Below, piece after piece: positions 22,936-30,878 of a DNA stretch of 31,003 bases. The DNA lies in assembly GCA_963972105.1 (NCBI GenBank), contig CAXAVH010000021.1:1-31003 (forward strand), in the 5' to 3' direction. How positions within the stretch are numbered: the first letter of the stretch is position 1; every line of letters starts with the position of its first letter. The position numbers and the translations under genes were made by a program. The notes under the pieces were generated by a model that did not search any database, was not told the origin of the DNA, and saw nothing but the letters and a program-made list of their open reading frames with translations. Source of the stretch: NZQO01 sp002693605. GTDB lineage: Bacteria; Bacteroidota; Bacteroidia; Flavobacteriales; Flavobacteriaceae.

Positions 22936-24084
22936 TTAATTTTTGGATTTGGAAAATAGATTTTTCATCCACTTTTTATCGCGAATATCCATTATTGGCT
23001 TCTCGTAGAGGGTATATAGCAGGTATGAGAGCAACAATGTACACACAAAATAGACCGTAGCGTAACCGAGCTTCTGAACCGTGCCCAGGCCCTCTATTGG
23101 ATAAAAGTGGCGCATTAGTTGAAGAATTATCGAATAATGCAGGAGGTACATCCCATACGATACTATGCTCACAAAGGTGACCATCCTAACTACGGGGCCG
23201 TGTCGCCATTGCAATTGCGACAGGAACGGTAGCGTCAAGGCAATACTAATGGAGCCCAACGGCAAATAGAGCACGTTCCAAAAAAACGGATTTCCCTCGT
23301 AGGACAGGTGTAGACCACTTACCAAAAATTGGAGTAGGCAGAAGAGCGCGCCACCCGCCAAGAGGAAACTCGACTTATAGCTTTGCCATCCAGCAGGATA
23401 GCGTATGGACAAATAGGCTCCAAGCACCCCCATATAAATGGCATCGATACGGTACAGTACTACTGCCTTTAGTTCGATATTCCATTGTTCGGGCGAGTTT
23501 GTGCGTGTACTGAAGTGGTAGCCCAACTTTGTTGCTAGAAAGAATATGATGATTGCAAGTGTCGCTATCAGGAACAATTTTTTCCTGGATCGAAACAGCG
23601 GGAGCAGGGCCCCCAACGACAGTAATGTGGGGCCAATGATATAGGCAAATTCCTCGATGGGCAAGCTCCACGATTCGGTGAAGAAAATATCCATTCCGAA
23701 GTAAAGGTTCTGAAGGAAGAGAAAATAGCTCCAAAGGCTCTCCGGAAGCTCCCGACCAATATACAGTACGATGCCAATATTGATTAGCAATACTAGGTAA
23801 TAGTTGGGAAGGGTGCGAAACCAGCGCCGCACGAGGAAATACCCGAAATGTGCTGTTCTGAAATTTTCCGTAGTAAGAATACGTAACATTATTCGGCCAA
23901 TCAAGAACCCACTTAACACGAAAAATATCTCGACCCCAGTAACCCCCATAAGGCGCAAAAGGCTTACCAGCGTACCGTCGGCCTCAGGAAAAATCCAAAG
24001 CACGTGGGCAATAACCACGAAGAGGATAGCGCACGCGCGCATTAGGTCAAGCCCAAAAATTCGATTGGAGTGATTAATTTTCAC
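22936..24084 (-). CDS. Acyltransferase-3 family membrane protein
   Basis: A multi-pass O-acyltransferase of 382 residues (Acyltransf_3, as in OatA, WecH and NodX). The N-terminal catalytic-type motif is IFGLDLMRACAILFVVIAHVLW, with the conserved arginine and histidine of the family, followed by VEIFFVLSGFLIGRIML. About ten membrane segments follow, including YFLFLQNLYFG and ESWSLPIEEFAYIIGP, where the W-S-L-P/E stretch is typical. It begins with GTG at 24084; no upstream ATG is in frame, and a -7-like TACCTTCG lies about 30 bases before it. It lacks an extra periplasmic esterase domain. Likely acetylates a sugar of an envelope polysaccharide; its substrate is unknown. It stands alone between acn and moxR. 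Confidence 0.9.
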   Translation of the reverse strand: MKINHSNRIFGLDLMRACAILFVVIAHVLWIFPEADGTLVSLLRLMGVTGVEIFFVLSGFLIGRIMLRILTTENFRTAHFGYFLVRRWFRTLPNYYLVLLINIGIVLYIGRELPESLWSYFLFLQNLYFGMDIFFTESWSLPIEEFAYIIGPTLLSLGALLPLFRSRKKLFLIATLAIIIFFLATKLGYHFSTRTNSPEQWNIELKAVVLYRIDAIYMGVLGAYLSIRYPAGWQSYKSSFLLAGGALFCLLQFLVSGLHLSYEGNPFFWNVLYLPLGSISIALTLPFLSQLQWRHGPVVRMVTFVSIVSYGMYLLHYSIILQLMRHFYPIEGLGTVQKLGYATVYFVCTLLLSYLLYTLYEKPIMDIRDKKWMKNLFSKSKN

Positions 24085-24155
24085 GAGGCGCCGCTTTTTT
24101 GCCCATACGTGGCGAAGGTACTAAAATAACCGAGAGGGCCACGGCGCGACCCTAT

Positions 24156-25109
24156 CTAGAATAGGCGCTCTATAATGGTTTCGATGGAAAGTCCCTCGGC
24201 CTCGGCCTTGTAGTTCTTGATCATTCGGTGCCGTAATATTCCGGTTGCAACGCGCTGGACATCCTCAACATCGGGCGAGTACTTTCCGTGCAGGGCGGCA
24301 TGTGCCTTGGCACCCAATATCAAATTTTGCGAAGCTCTAGGCCCGGCACCCCAATCGATATAATTCTTCACCATTTCGGGCGCTTGGGCACTCATTGGAC
24401 GTGTTTTGCCCACCAATCGCACGGCATATTCCACCACGTTGTCCGCGACGGGAATTTTTCGAATCAACTGTTGGTATTCGATAATAGCCTTGGCATTAAA
24501 CAGCGCATTGACCGTAGTCTCGCCATCTGCAGTGGTGCTTTTTACGACCTCAACCTCCTCCTCAAACGTGGGATAATCTAAATTTATCGCAAACATGAAA
24601 CGGTCCAACTGGGCCTCGGGCAAGGGATACGTTCCTTCCTGTTCAATTGGGTTTTGCGTGGCCAGCACGAAATAAGGCTGGTCCAGCTTGTAGTGGTGTC
24701 CGGCAACTGTAACCGATCGCTCCTGCATCGCTTCCAATAGGGCAGCCTGTGTCTTGGGCGGGGTTCGGTTTATCTCATCGGCCAGGATAATATTAGCAAA
24801 TACGGGGCCCTTTATAAACTGAAATTCCCTGTTCTTGTCTAATATTTCAGAACCCAGAATATCGCTAGGCATTAAATCTGGGGTGAATTGTATTCTCTTA
24901 AACTGCAGTCCCAGAGTCTGCGCGACGGTATTGACGAGCAAGGTCTTGGCCAACCCGGGAACACCAATAAGCAGGGCGTGGCCCCCTGAAAATAAGGAAA
25001 GCAGAACCTGCTCTACTACATCGTCCTGCCCAACAATTACTTTCTTAATTTCTTGCCGAAGGGCGTTGTATTTTGTTACCAGTTCATTAACCGCTGCTAC
25101 GTCTGACAT
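24156..25109 (-). CDS. MoxR-family AAA+ ATPase
   Basis: A cytoplasmic chaperone-like ATPase of 317 residues. Walker A is GVPGLAKT (49-56), Walker B is NIILADEINR (106-115), and sensor 1 is the Asn of VLATQNPIEQEGTYPLPEAQLDRF. The C-terminal lid region contains GAGPRASQNLILGAKAHA, typical of MoxR. Elsewhere MoxR genes sit with VWA-domain and DUF58 partners and help insert metal cofactors or assemble complexes; none of these partners lies in the window. Here it is the last gene of a minus-strand run with three periplasmic folding proteins, 10 bases after the surA-like gene, so co-expression is likely. No terminator is visible before the acyltransferase. Confidence 0.95.
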   Translation of the reverse strand: MSDVAAVNELVTKYNALRQEIKKVIVGQDDVVEQVLLSLFSGGHALLIGVPGLAKTLLVNTVAQTLGLQFKRIQFTPDLMPSDILGSEILDKNREFQFIKGPVFANIILADEINRTPPKTQAALLEAMQERSVTVAGHHYKLDQPYFVLATQNPIEQEGTYPLPEAQLDRFMFAINLDYPTFEEEVEVVKSTTADGETTVNALFNAKAIIEYQQLIRKIPVADNVVEYAVRLVGKTRPMSAQAPEMVKNYIDWGAGPRASQNLILGAKAHAALHGKYSPDVEDVQRVATGILRHRMIKNYKAEAEGLSIETIIERLF

Positions 25110-25119
25110 AGAGTTTTGT

Positions 25120-26559
25120 TTATTTTTTCAACCAGTTGCTGGAAAAGTCACAGTCTACATAATCTTCGTTTACGTTTACGTAGGTTTCCATTATTTTTTT
25201 GTTCTGCCACTCCTCGATGGATCTAATCTGCTTTTCCTTCAGTGCAAGTTCCTTGATTTTCTCGTAATCCTTCTTGTATTCGGCCTGGTGCTCTTCATAA
25301 CGATCTGTTACGGTAAGGATTTTGAACTTTCGCTTCCCTGTGTAGTCTTGATCAGACAGCACACTACTTACCTCACCCTTCTTCAAATTATAAACTTGGG
25401 CGCTTAAGGTGGGCTCCATTTTCGTCAGGTCGAAACGAGTATCGAACGATACGGGATTTACCAATTGACCTCCGTTATTGCGCGTTTCAACCTCATCGGA
25501 AGACGCCCGCGCAGCCTCTGCGAAGGTAATTTCGCCATCGACGATGCGTTTGCGAATGGTCTCAATTTCCTCCCGGGCACTGTCAATAGAACTTTGGGAA
25601 ACATCGGGAAACAAGAGGATATGGCGTACATCAACCTCTTGGCCACGAATTCGCTCAACATACAAAATATGAAAACCGAAATCTGTTTCGAACGGCTCGC
25701 TAACCTCGCCCTCCAATAGTGAGAAGGCTTGGTCCTTAAATTCCTTCGCCAACGGGGAAGTACGGGTCACCCCCTTGATGGCGCCCCCCTTCGAGCTGGA
25801 ACCTGGATCTTTCGAGTACAGGACGGCCTTGCTGGAAAAGCTCGAGCCATTCTCTACTACGTCGGTTCTTATTTCATTTAGGCGATCGATTACATTTTGA
25901 CGCGATTCATCGGTAATCTCGGGCTCTATAACAATCTGGGCAACTTCTACCTCGGCACTGATTACCGGACGGTCCTCCTCGGGAATGGAAAAGAAAAACT
26001 CCCGCACTTCCTCTGGGGTCACCTCAACATTTTCAACAACCTTTCCCTGCATCATGCCGGTAAGTTCTATTTCCTTTACGTTATCGTAAAGCTCCTGGCG
26101 AAGTTCGGCCATACTGTTCTTACGGTAAAACTGTAGTACTTTCTCTTCGCTACCAATTTCACCCACGATATACTGAAGTTGTTGGTCAACCCGCGGGCCG
26201 ATCTGTGATTCGTTAACCACTAGACTATCTACCTTGGCCTGGTGCAGATACAATTTATCTTCCATTAGCTTGCCCAACATCTGGCAGCGGGTAATGTCGT
26301 CTATAGAACCGCGACTTTGCTTCATTTCAAGATACGCCTTATCGATATCACTGTCCAAAATCACGTAATCGCCCACAACCGAAACAACCCCCTCTGCCTT
26401 AAAACGGGTAAAGGGCTTGGCCGAATCTACGCTTTTGGTAGCGACCTCAGACATTGCCACGGGGCTCTTTACCACTCCCGTGCTATCGGCCACCACGACT
26501 TCTTGGGCGGTTAAGCCACTCGCCATTAAAAAGGCAAAAATCGCAATATTAGTTTTCAT
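25120..26559 (-). CDS. SurA-like periplasmic peptidyl-prolyl isomerase
   Basis: A periplasmic chaperone of about 479 residues with a signal peptide (MKTNIAIFAFLMASGLTAQ). The start at 26559 is chosen because an earlier frame from 26592 has no signal-peptide logic. The N-terminal SurA-type helical region (VVSVVGDYVILDSDIDKAYLEM) is followed by two parvulin-like domains: one at about 200-300 (VAQIVIEPE, then KGGAIKG, DFGFHILYVERI) and one at about 310-420 (DVRHILLFPDV, RNNGGQLVNP). The C-terminal part (about 420-479) is charged. It overlaps the upstream lipoprotein gene by 11 bases and precedes moxR by 10. Inferred role: folding and transit of outer-membrane proteins. Confidence 0.93.
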   Translation of the reverse strand: MKTNIAIFAFLMASGLTAQEVVVADSTGVVKSPVAMSEVATKSVDSAKPFTRFKAEGVVSVVGDYVILDSDIDKAYLEMKQSRGSIDDITRCQMLGKLMEDKLYLHQAKVDSLVVNESQIGPRVDQQLQYIVGEIGSEEKVLQFYRKNSMAELRQELYDNVKEIELTGMMQGKVVENVEVTPEEVREFFFSIPEEDRPVISAEVEVAQIVIEPEITDESRQNVIDRLNEIRTDVVENGSSFSSKAVLYSKDPGSSSKGGAIKGVTRTSPLAKEFKDQAFSLLEGEVSEPFETDFGFHILYVERIRGQEVDVRHILLFPDVSQSSIDSAREEIETIRKRIVDGEITFAEAARASSDEVETRNNGGQLVNPVSFDTRFDLTKMEPTLSAQVYNLKKGEVSSVLSDQDYTGKRKFKILTVTDRYEEHQAEYKKDYEKIKELALKEKQIRSIEEWQNKKIMETYVNVNEDYVDCDFSSNWLKK

Positions 26560-27403
26560 TATAAATTTCAAAATTCTCGTTTTCAATAGCATCTCTGGTA
26601 ATATCTTTTTCTAGTTTTTTTAATAGTTCGAGCTTTCGCTTGTTCAAAATTATCTGCTCTATTGTAGGCCTAACGTACGATAGGGGCGCCACATCGTTGG
26701 ATTTCAGTACGTCTTCAATTTTCACCAAATATACCCCTATTGAATCTTGCAATTGGGTAAAATTCGATTTTTTTAGCACCTCGTCAGTTTTATCGGCCAG
26801 CACGGGCAATGCCTCGACCAACGCCGCTTTCTTCACCCAAATGGAATCGTTGAAATTATACGATTTAAACTGAATGCTAAGCTCATTTAGCGCTTGACGG
26901 TCCTTTTGGTTGAAACGCTGAAACATTTCCCTGGCCTTGATTAAATTACTGTAATCCTGAGGCACGGCAAGAAAACGAACCTTAAGCAGTTCGTCGTTCA
27001 GCTTAAAATTATCGCTGTTTTCAGCATAAAAAGACTGGTATTCGGCCTCAGAAATGGTACTGTCCAATTCCCGTGCCACGATCGAGTTTTTATAGGCTTC
27101 GGTGTACAAATCGTTTTTATAATCCTGCACGAGCTTATTGTAGGTAGTAAGGCTCTCTTGGGATAGGTTGATCATGGCTTGGTCTATCAACAACTGCTGT
27201 GTCGCCCAACGGGTTATGTAGTTATTTACAATCTGCGTGCTATCTTCAGGCGTGGTCGTTTCGGAAATGAGATTGGCAATATCCGCTTGGTAAAGATAAC
27301 TATCGTTTACCCGGGCAATGGGCACCGCCTGGGTATCCTGTCGAAAATAGTCGCACGACATCAGGGTGATAACACAAAATACTACGGCAGTCCATTTTAT
27401 CAT
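26549..27403 (-). CDS. SurA-N-like lipoprotein without an isomerase domain
   Basis: A lipoprotein of 284 residues with lipobox LMSC (14-17). The N-terminal part resembles the SurA/trigger-type chaperone core (PIARVNDSYLYQADIANLI, then a helix-rich stretch with LLIDQAMINLS). It lacks the H-I-L and G-G-x-L patches of an active parvulin domain, so it is probably a chaperone or scaffold rather than an isomerase. It sits between two parvulin proteins: its ATG overlaps the upstream stop (TAATG at 27405-27401) and its end overlaps the next gene by 11 bases, a strong sign of coupled translation and joint work. Bacteroidota carry similar trios; its specific function is not established to my knowledge. 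Confidence 0.85.
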   Translation of the reverse strand: MIKWTAVVFCVITLMSCDYFRQDTQAVPIARVNDSYLYQADIANLISETTTPEDSTQIVNNYITRWATQQLLIDQAMINLSQESLTTYNKLVQDYKNDLYTEAYKNSIVARELDSTISEAEYQSFYAENSDNFKLNDELLKVRFLAVPQDYSNLIKAREMFQRFNQKDRQALNELSIQFKSYNFNDSIWVKKAALVEALPVLADKTDEVLKKSNFTQLQDSIGVYLVKIEDVLKSNDVAPLSYVRPTIEQIILNKRKLELLKKLEKDITRDAIENENFEIYNEN

Positions 27404-29361
27404 TATGATTCGAATTCTTTTTTAATCTTCTTCAAAGCTTTCATGTTCACCTCCACCTTATATTTATTCCGAAGAGATTCAACCCACTGTCGTTCCAGAT
27501 AATTTTGGTAGTCGCTCATCACACGTCCGCGGACAGAATCGAATTCCTTTACCGAAACCGGTAGCACCTTATCTACCTTCACGACAGTAAAAGTACCGTT
27601 TGCCCCATAGACCTCACTCACTCCAGGCTCGGCCTTAAACTGTGATGGAAGCTGCCTGTGTCCCACTTCGTATACCCCTTCGGTGAGGATTACCTGAACC
27701 TTATCTCCAGTATTATAGCGGGCCTTAATTTTATCGGGGCCCTCGCCCTTTTTAAGTGCCGTAACAATTTCATTGGCAACGTTGCGATCGTTTACGTTGA
27801 AAATAGTGCCCTCAATGCGCTCCTTCCACTGATATTGCCGTTTGTTCTTCTCGTAAAACTGAAACATCCCCAGCGAGTCGGTCTTTGCCTTGTCCCACAC
27901 GTTTCGCTGCATCACGTCAAAAATTAAGAGGCCATTTCGGTACTCGCTAATAATTGCGGCATATTCATCATTCTCGAATTCCAATTGGTCCTGGAAGTAC
28001 TCCTTTAGCATTTTCGTTTCAAACTCATCGTACATCTCGGCCAGCAGCACACCTTTATCGGTGCCGTTGGAAATGCGCATCTGCCGCTGCTGTACGCATT
28101 GGGCAAAATCGTTGAAAGTAACTTTTCGCTCACCGATGCTAAACAGGGTTTTATCCTCCCGAGCTGGAATGGTATCGTATTTCCAGCGTCTGTTCAAAAC
28201 TGCGTCGGTAACATATGTTTCAAAAAACGGCGCATACTTCGAGCCTTCCTCAAAACCGTATTTCTCCTTGATCTTTTTGTTGATGGCCGTTGTCACCACC
28301 TTGGAACGCTCTCCTTGCTTTACACGCTTTTCGAGATTTTCGCGCTTTTCGGCGAAGGTGGGCAAACTGTGCCTTTCCTCCAGGCGAACAATGTGCCACC
28401 CAAATTCCGATTGGAAGGGCTTTGATACATCACCTGGATTTTGCAGGCCGTATGCGGCATCTTCAAAGGATTTTGAACGAAGGTCACCTCGCGAAAAGCG
28501 GTTTAGCTTGCCCCCGCGCTTGGCCGAGTTCTTATCTTCTGAATATTGCTGGGCAAGGGTCGAAAACGACTCTCCCTGTTGCAACAACGAGTACACTTCC
28601 TGGATACGCTCTTCGGGATTAAACGTGCGCGCTTCCTGATTGTCAGATATCATTATATGCGATACAGAAATTTCGGGCGAACGGTCCCTTCGGTCAAGCA
28701 CCTTTAGAATATGGTAACCAAACTGGGTGCGCCCGATATCCGATACCGCACCTACTTCTGTTTGGTAGGCCATACTTTCAAACGGATAAACCATAGAGAA
28801 GGCTGTAAAGTAACCTAGATCGCTACCGCGCTCCTTGGCGCCGGGCTCTTCACTGTATTGTTTTACCAATGCGTCAAAATCCGCACCGGCGATGGCCTGT
28901 TCCCTAATGGACATAATCTTGCTATACGCCGCCAGCGTGTCCTGCGGTACGGCGTCGTACGTAACTTGTACTAGAATGTGCGATGCTCTTATTTCCTCGA
29001 GACCGCGTTGATAGGCTTCCTTCATTAACTCTTCCGTAACCTTGTCTTCAAAGATATAGTTGCGCGATAGCTGTTCCTGGTATTTCGAGAATTCCTTTTT
29101 GTATTCGTTTGAGAGGTGCAGGTTTTGATCGTAGGCCTCGGCCAATTTCAAACGGTAGTCTACAAATAAATCTAAATAACCTGCTACACTTTTCTGAGAC
29201 TCATCCTGAACCAAGTCGAGATTTTTCTGGTACACACGGGTAAATTCTGAAGCAGGTACGGGCTCGTTCGCAATAGTAAGCAATATGTCGCTCTTATCTT
29301 GAGCCGTTGCGGTAGCTGCAAGAAGCAAAACAGTAAAATAAGTAAATAGGTTACGGGTCAT
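27403..29361 (-). CDS. Large SurA/PpiC-type peptidyl-prolyl isomerase
   Basis: A periplasmic protein of 652 residues and first gene of the operon. Signal peptide MTRNLFTYFTVLLLAATATAQ. A SurA-like helical N-terminal region (about 25-120) is followed by two parvulin domains: about 122-227 (IRASHILVQVTYDA, GSDLGYFTAFSMVYPFE, QFGYHILKV) and about 230-335 (VSHIMISDN, RGGKLNRFSRG, EFGWHIVRLEER). The remaining C-terminal half (about 340-652) has no catalytic motif that I recognise and is likely a second chaperone-like region. A perfect promoter precedes it. Inferred role: folding of outer-membrane proteins together with the next two gene products. Confidence 0.93.
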   Translation of the reverse strand: MTRNLFTYFTVLLLAATATAQDKSDILLTIANEPVPASEFTRVYQKNLDLVQDESQKSVAGYLDLFVDYRLKLAEAYDQNLHLSNEYKKEFSKYQEQLSRNYIFEDKVTEELMKEAYQRGLEEIRASHILVQVTYDAVPQDTLAAYSKIMSIREQAIAGADFDALVKQYSEEPGAKERGSDLGYFTAFSMVYPFESMAYQTEVGAVSDIGRTQFGYHILKVLDRRDRSPEISVSHIMISDNQEARTFNPEERIQEVYSLLQQGESFSTLAQQYSEDKNSAKRGGKLNRFSRGDLRSKSFEDAAYGLQNPGDVSKPFQSEFGWHIVRLEERHSLPTFAEKRENLEKRVKQGERSKVVTTAINKKIKEKYGFEEGSKYAPFFETYVTDAVLNRRWKYDTIPAREDKTLFSIGERKVTFNDFAQCVQQRQMRISNGTDKGVLLAEMYDEFETKMLKEYFQDQLEFENDEYAAIISEYRNGLLIFDVMQRNVWDKAKTDSLGMFQFYEKNKRQYQWKERIEGTIFNVNDRNVANEIVTALKKGEGPDKIKARYNTGDKVQVILTEGVYEVGHRQLPSQFKAEPGVSEVYGANGTFTVVKVDKVLPVSVKEFDSVRGRVMSDYQNYLERQWVESLRNKYKVEVNMKALKKIKKEFES

Positions 29362-29396
29362 GCGATGTCCATTTAATTGTTTGTATGAAAGCGAGG

Positions 29397-29426
29397 CAAA
29401 AATAAGAAAAAGCCTCTGTTACACAA
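29397..29426 (-). promoter_or_regulatory. Promoter of the surA-like operon
   Basis: Minus strand: -33 TTG (29426-29424), a 19-base spacer, then -7 TATTTTTG (29404-29397), a complete Bacteroidota promoter 36 bases before the ATG at 29361. No second promoter is obvious before moxR. Confidence 0.8.
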
Positions 29427-29527
29427 GCTTGAAATAATAACGTATTTAAATGGTGGGTAGTGTTATTGGGCCTTAATAAAAATACGCCAAATTTTGTAAA
29501 TTGCAGTACCAACCAACACACCAGAAA

Positions 29528-29986
29528 ATGAAATATACCACAGAAATCACAATTAACGCACCTCGAGAGGAGGTGATTGAAAAACTGGACAATCCAGAGA
29601 ATATGAAGCACTGGCAGCGCGGACTGGTTCGGTATAAACCGCTAAACGGTACGGCCGGCAAGGAAGGCGCCCGCATGGAACTGGAATACCAGATGGGAAA
29701 GCGAAATATAATTATGATCGAGACCATTCTGAAAAATAAATTTCCAACCGAATTTCACGCCACGTATGATGCCAAGGGCGTTCACAACATCCAGGAAAAC
29801 TATTTCCAGGAAATCAACCCGGACACGACGCGGTGGATTTCTGAAAGCGAATTCCAATTTTCAGGTTTCGGAATGAAGTTGATGGGGTGGCTTATGCCAG
29901 GCGCGTTCAAGAAACAGTCCAAGAAATACTTGATCGATTTCAAGAACTTTGTAGAAAACGGTACCTCGGTAACCACCACTTCATAA
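29528..29986 (+). CDS. SRPBCC-family (START-like) protein
   Basis: A small protein of 152 residues with the START/Bet v1-like fold. It begins MKYTTEITINAPREEVIEKLDNPENMKHWQ, the classic first strand and helix of SRPBCC proteins, and ends with a long C-terminal helix (about 115-145) after GFGMKLMGWLMPG, as the fold requires. This is the polyketide cyclase/dehydrase-like group, which often binds lipids or hydrophobic ligands; no substrate can be named. The ATG at 29528 is preferred to a TTG at 29501. The next gene starts within its stop codon (TAATG), suggesting coupling. Confidence 0.85.
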   Translation: MKYTTEITINAPREEVIEKLDNPENMKHWQRGLVRYKPLNGTAGKEGARMELEYQMGKRNIIMIETILKNKFPTEFHATYDAKGVHNIQENYFQEINPDTTRWISESEFQFSGFGMKLMGWLMPGAFKKQSKKYLIDFKNFVENGTSVTTTS

Positions 29987-30222
29987 TGGAGCGGATAAAA
30001 TTAATCTGGGATTTTCGAGGCCCGAATGCCGAGCCCATTGCCCAGCACCACGCAAGGCACTTGCGCGAATTTGCAACGTCGGAAGCTATTGCACCCGCCA
30101 CTTGTGGAGTAGAAATGCTCACCCCCATGCACCATACCGCGTATATTGTCGTGGACAAGGCGCACCTCGACAGCCTGCGAACGCGGTTGAAACCCAATAG
30201 GGGCCAGAAGTATTCTGAATAA
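29986..30222 (+). CDS. Small conserved protein of unknown function
   Basis: A 78-residue protein whose ATG (29986-29988) overlaps the TAA of the SRPBCC gene as TAATG, so translation is likely coupled. It begins MERIKLIWDFRGPNAEPIAQHHARHLREFA and ends with LDSLRTRLKPNRGQKYSE. Notable are the His-rich AQHHARHL (19-26) and MHHTAYIVVD (48-57), a strand typical of small alpha/beta (ferredoxin-like) folds. I recall similar small proteins in other Flavobacteriaceae but no assigned function. No signal peptide or membrane segment, so cytoplasmic. The tight pairing with an SRPBCC protein suggests a shared role, which is inference only. Confidence 0.75.
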   Translation: MERIKLIWDFRGPNAEPIAQHHARHLREFATSEAIAPATCGVEMLTPMHHTAYIVVDKAHLDSLRTRLKPNRGQKYSE

Positions 30223-30251
30223 TTTTGGTGATTCGTTACAGCACCGGTAAT

Positions 30252-30282
30252 TTGTCGGCTATAGGTAAATTCCGTATTATTG
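30252..30282 (+). promoter_or_regulatory. Promoter of the OmpH-like gene
   Basis: -33 TTG (30252-30254), a 20-base spacer and -7 TATTATTG (30275-30282; one mismatch to TAnnTTTG), 20 bases before the ATG at 30303. It supports that start over a longer frame from 30225. Confidence 0.6.
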
Positions 30283-30302
30283 CGCCACAAAACAAACAGC
30301 TT

Positions 30303-30806
30303 ATGAGACTATTACAGATTGCCGTATTCCTACTTTGCGTTTCGGCCTGGTCACAAACCAAAACCGGAACTATCGACGTAGATTACGTCTTGGGCAACAT
30401 GCCCGCCCTAACCGAAGTTCAGAAACAAATTGAAACCTACAGCCAAGAATTGGAAGTAGACCTCAAGAAGAAGGTAGACGACTATAAGGTCTTGGTTGAT
30501 ACGTATACGAAGAATGAAGCGTCGCTCACCGATGCCGTTAAAAAGGAAAAGCAAAACGAAATACTGACCGCCGAAGGGGATATCTCCAAATTTCGTCAGA
30601 ATGGCGCCCAGCTCATTTCGTTGAAACAGGAGGAACTTATGCAACCGCTCTACCAAAAGGTAGGCGATGCCTTGCAAAAGGTGGCGAAGGCGCAAGGATA
30701 CACGCAAGTATTTACCCTCGACAACGGCGTAGCCTATTTTGAGCCGGCCCACGACCTATCTAATGCCGTCCTTACTGAAATGGGTATCCCGGTAACGCAA
30801 AATTAA
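30303..30806 (+). CDS. OmpH/Skp-family periplasmic chaperone
   Basis: A Skp-like chaperone of 167 residues with a signal peptide (MRLLQIAVFLLCVSAWSQ). The mature start, KTGTIDVDYVLGNMPALTEVQKQIETY, is the family's N-terminal beta-strand and first helix. A long charged coiled-coil (about 45-125, rich in Lys, Glu and Gln) forms the tentacles, and the chain closes with AKAQGYTQVFTLDNGVAYF and the PAHDLSNAVL segment. Skp trimers hold unfolded outer-membrane proteins in transit to BAM. In this window it sits near, but opposite in direction to, the surA-like operon. It is followed by a bidirectional terminator. Confidence 0.92.
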   Translation: MRLLQIAVFLLCVSAWSQTKTGTIDVDYVLGNMPALTEVQKQIETYSQELEVDLKKKVDDYKVLVDTYTKNEASLTDAVKKEKQNEILTAEGDISKFRQNGAQLISLKQEELMQPLYQKVGDALQKVAKAQGYTQVFTLDNGVAYFEPAHDLSNAVLTEMGIPVTQN

Positions 30807-30830
30807 CATCCATTGCACCATCATAAAAAA

Positions 30831-30857
30831 ACCACTTCAAACTGAAGTGGTTTTTTA
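30831..30857. terminator. Bidirectional terminator between ompH-like gene and guaB
   Basis: The stem ACCACTTCA (30831-30839) / TGAAGTGGT (30843-30851) with a 3-base loop is flanked by an A-run and a T-run, so it can end both the chaperone gene and convergent guaB. Confidence 0.92.
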
Positions 30858-30878
30858 TATATCCTAGTTTTCGGAAAA

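Noticed and set aside
27890..28639. A 249-codon plus-strand frame opposite the large isomerase gene
   Set aside because: Ser- and Arg-rich composition without any domain, fully inside a strong gene with clear motifs on the opposite strand.
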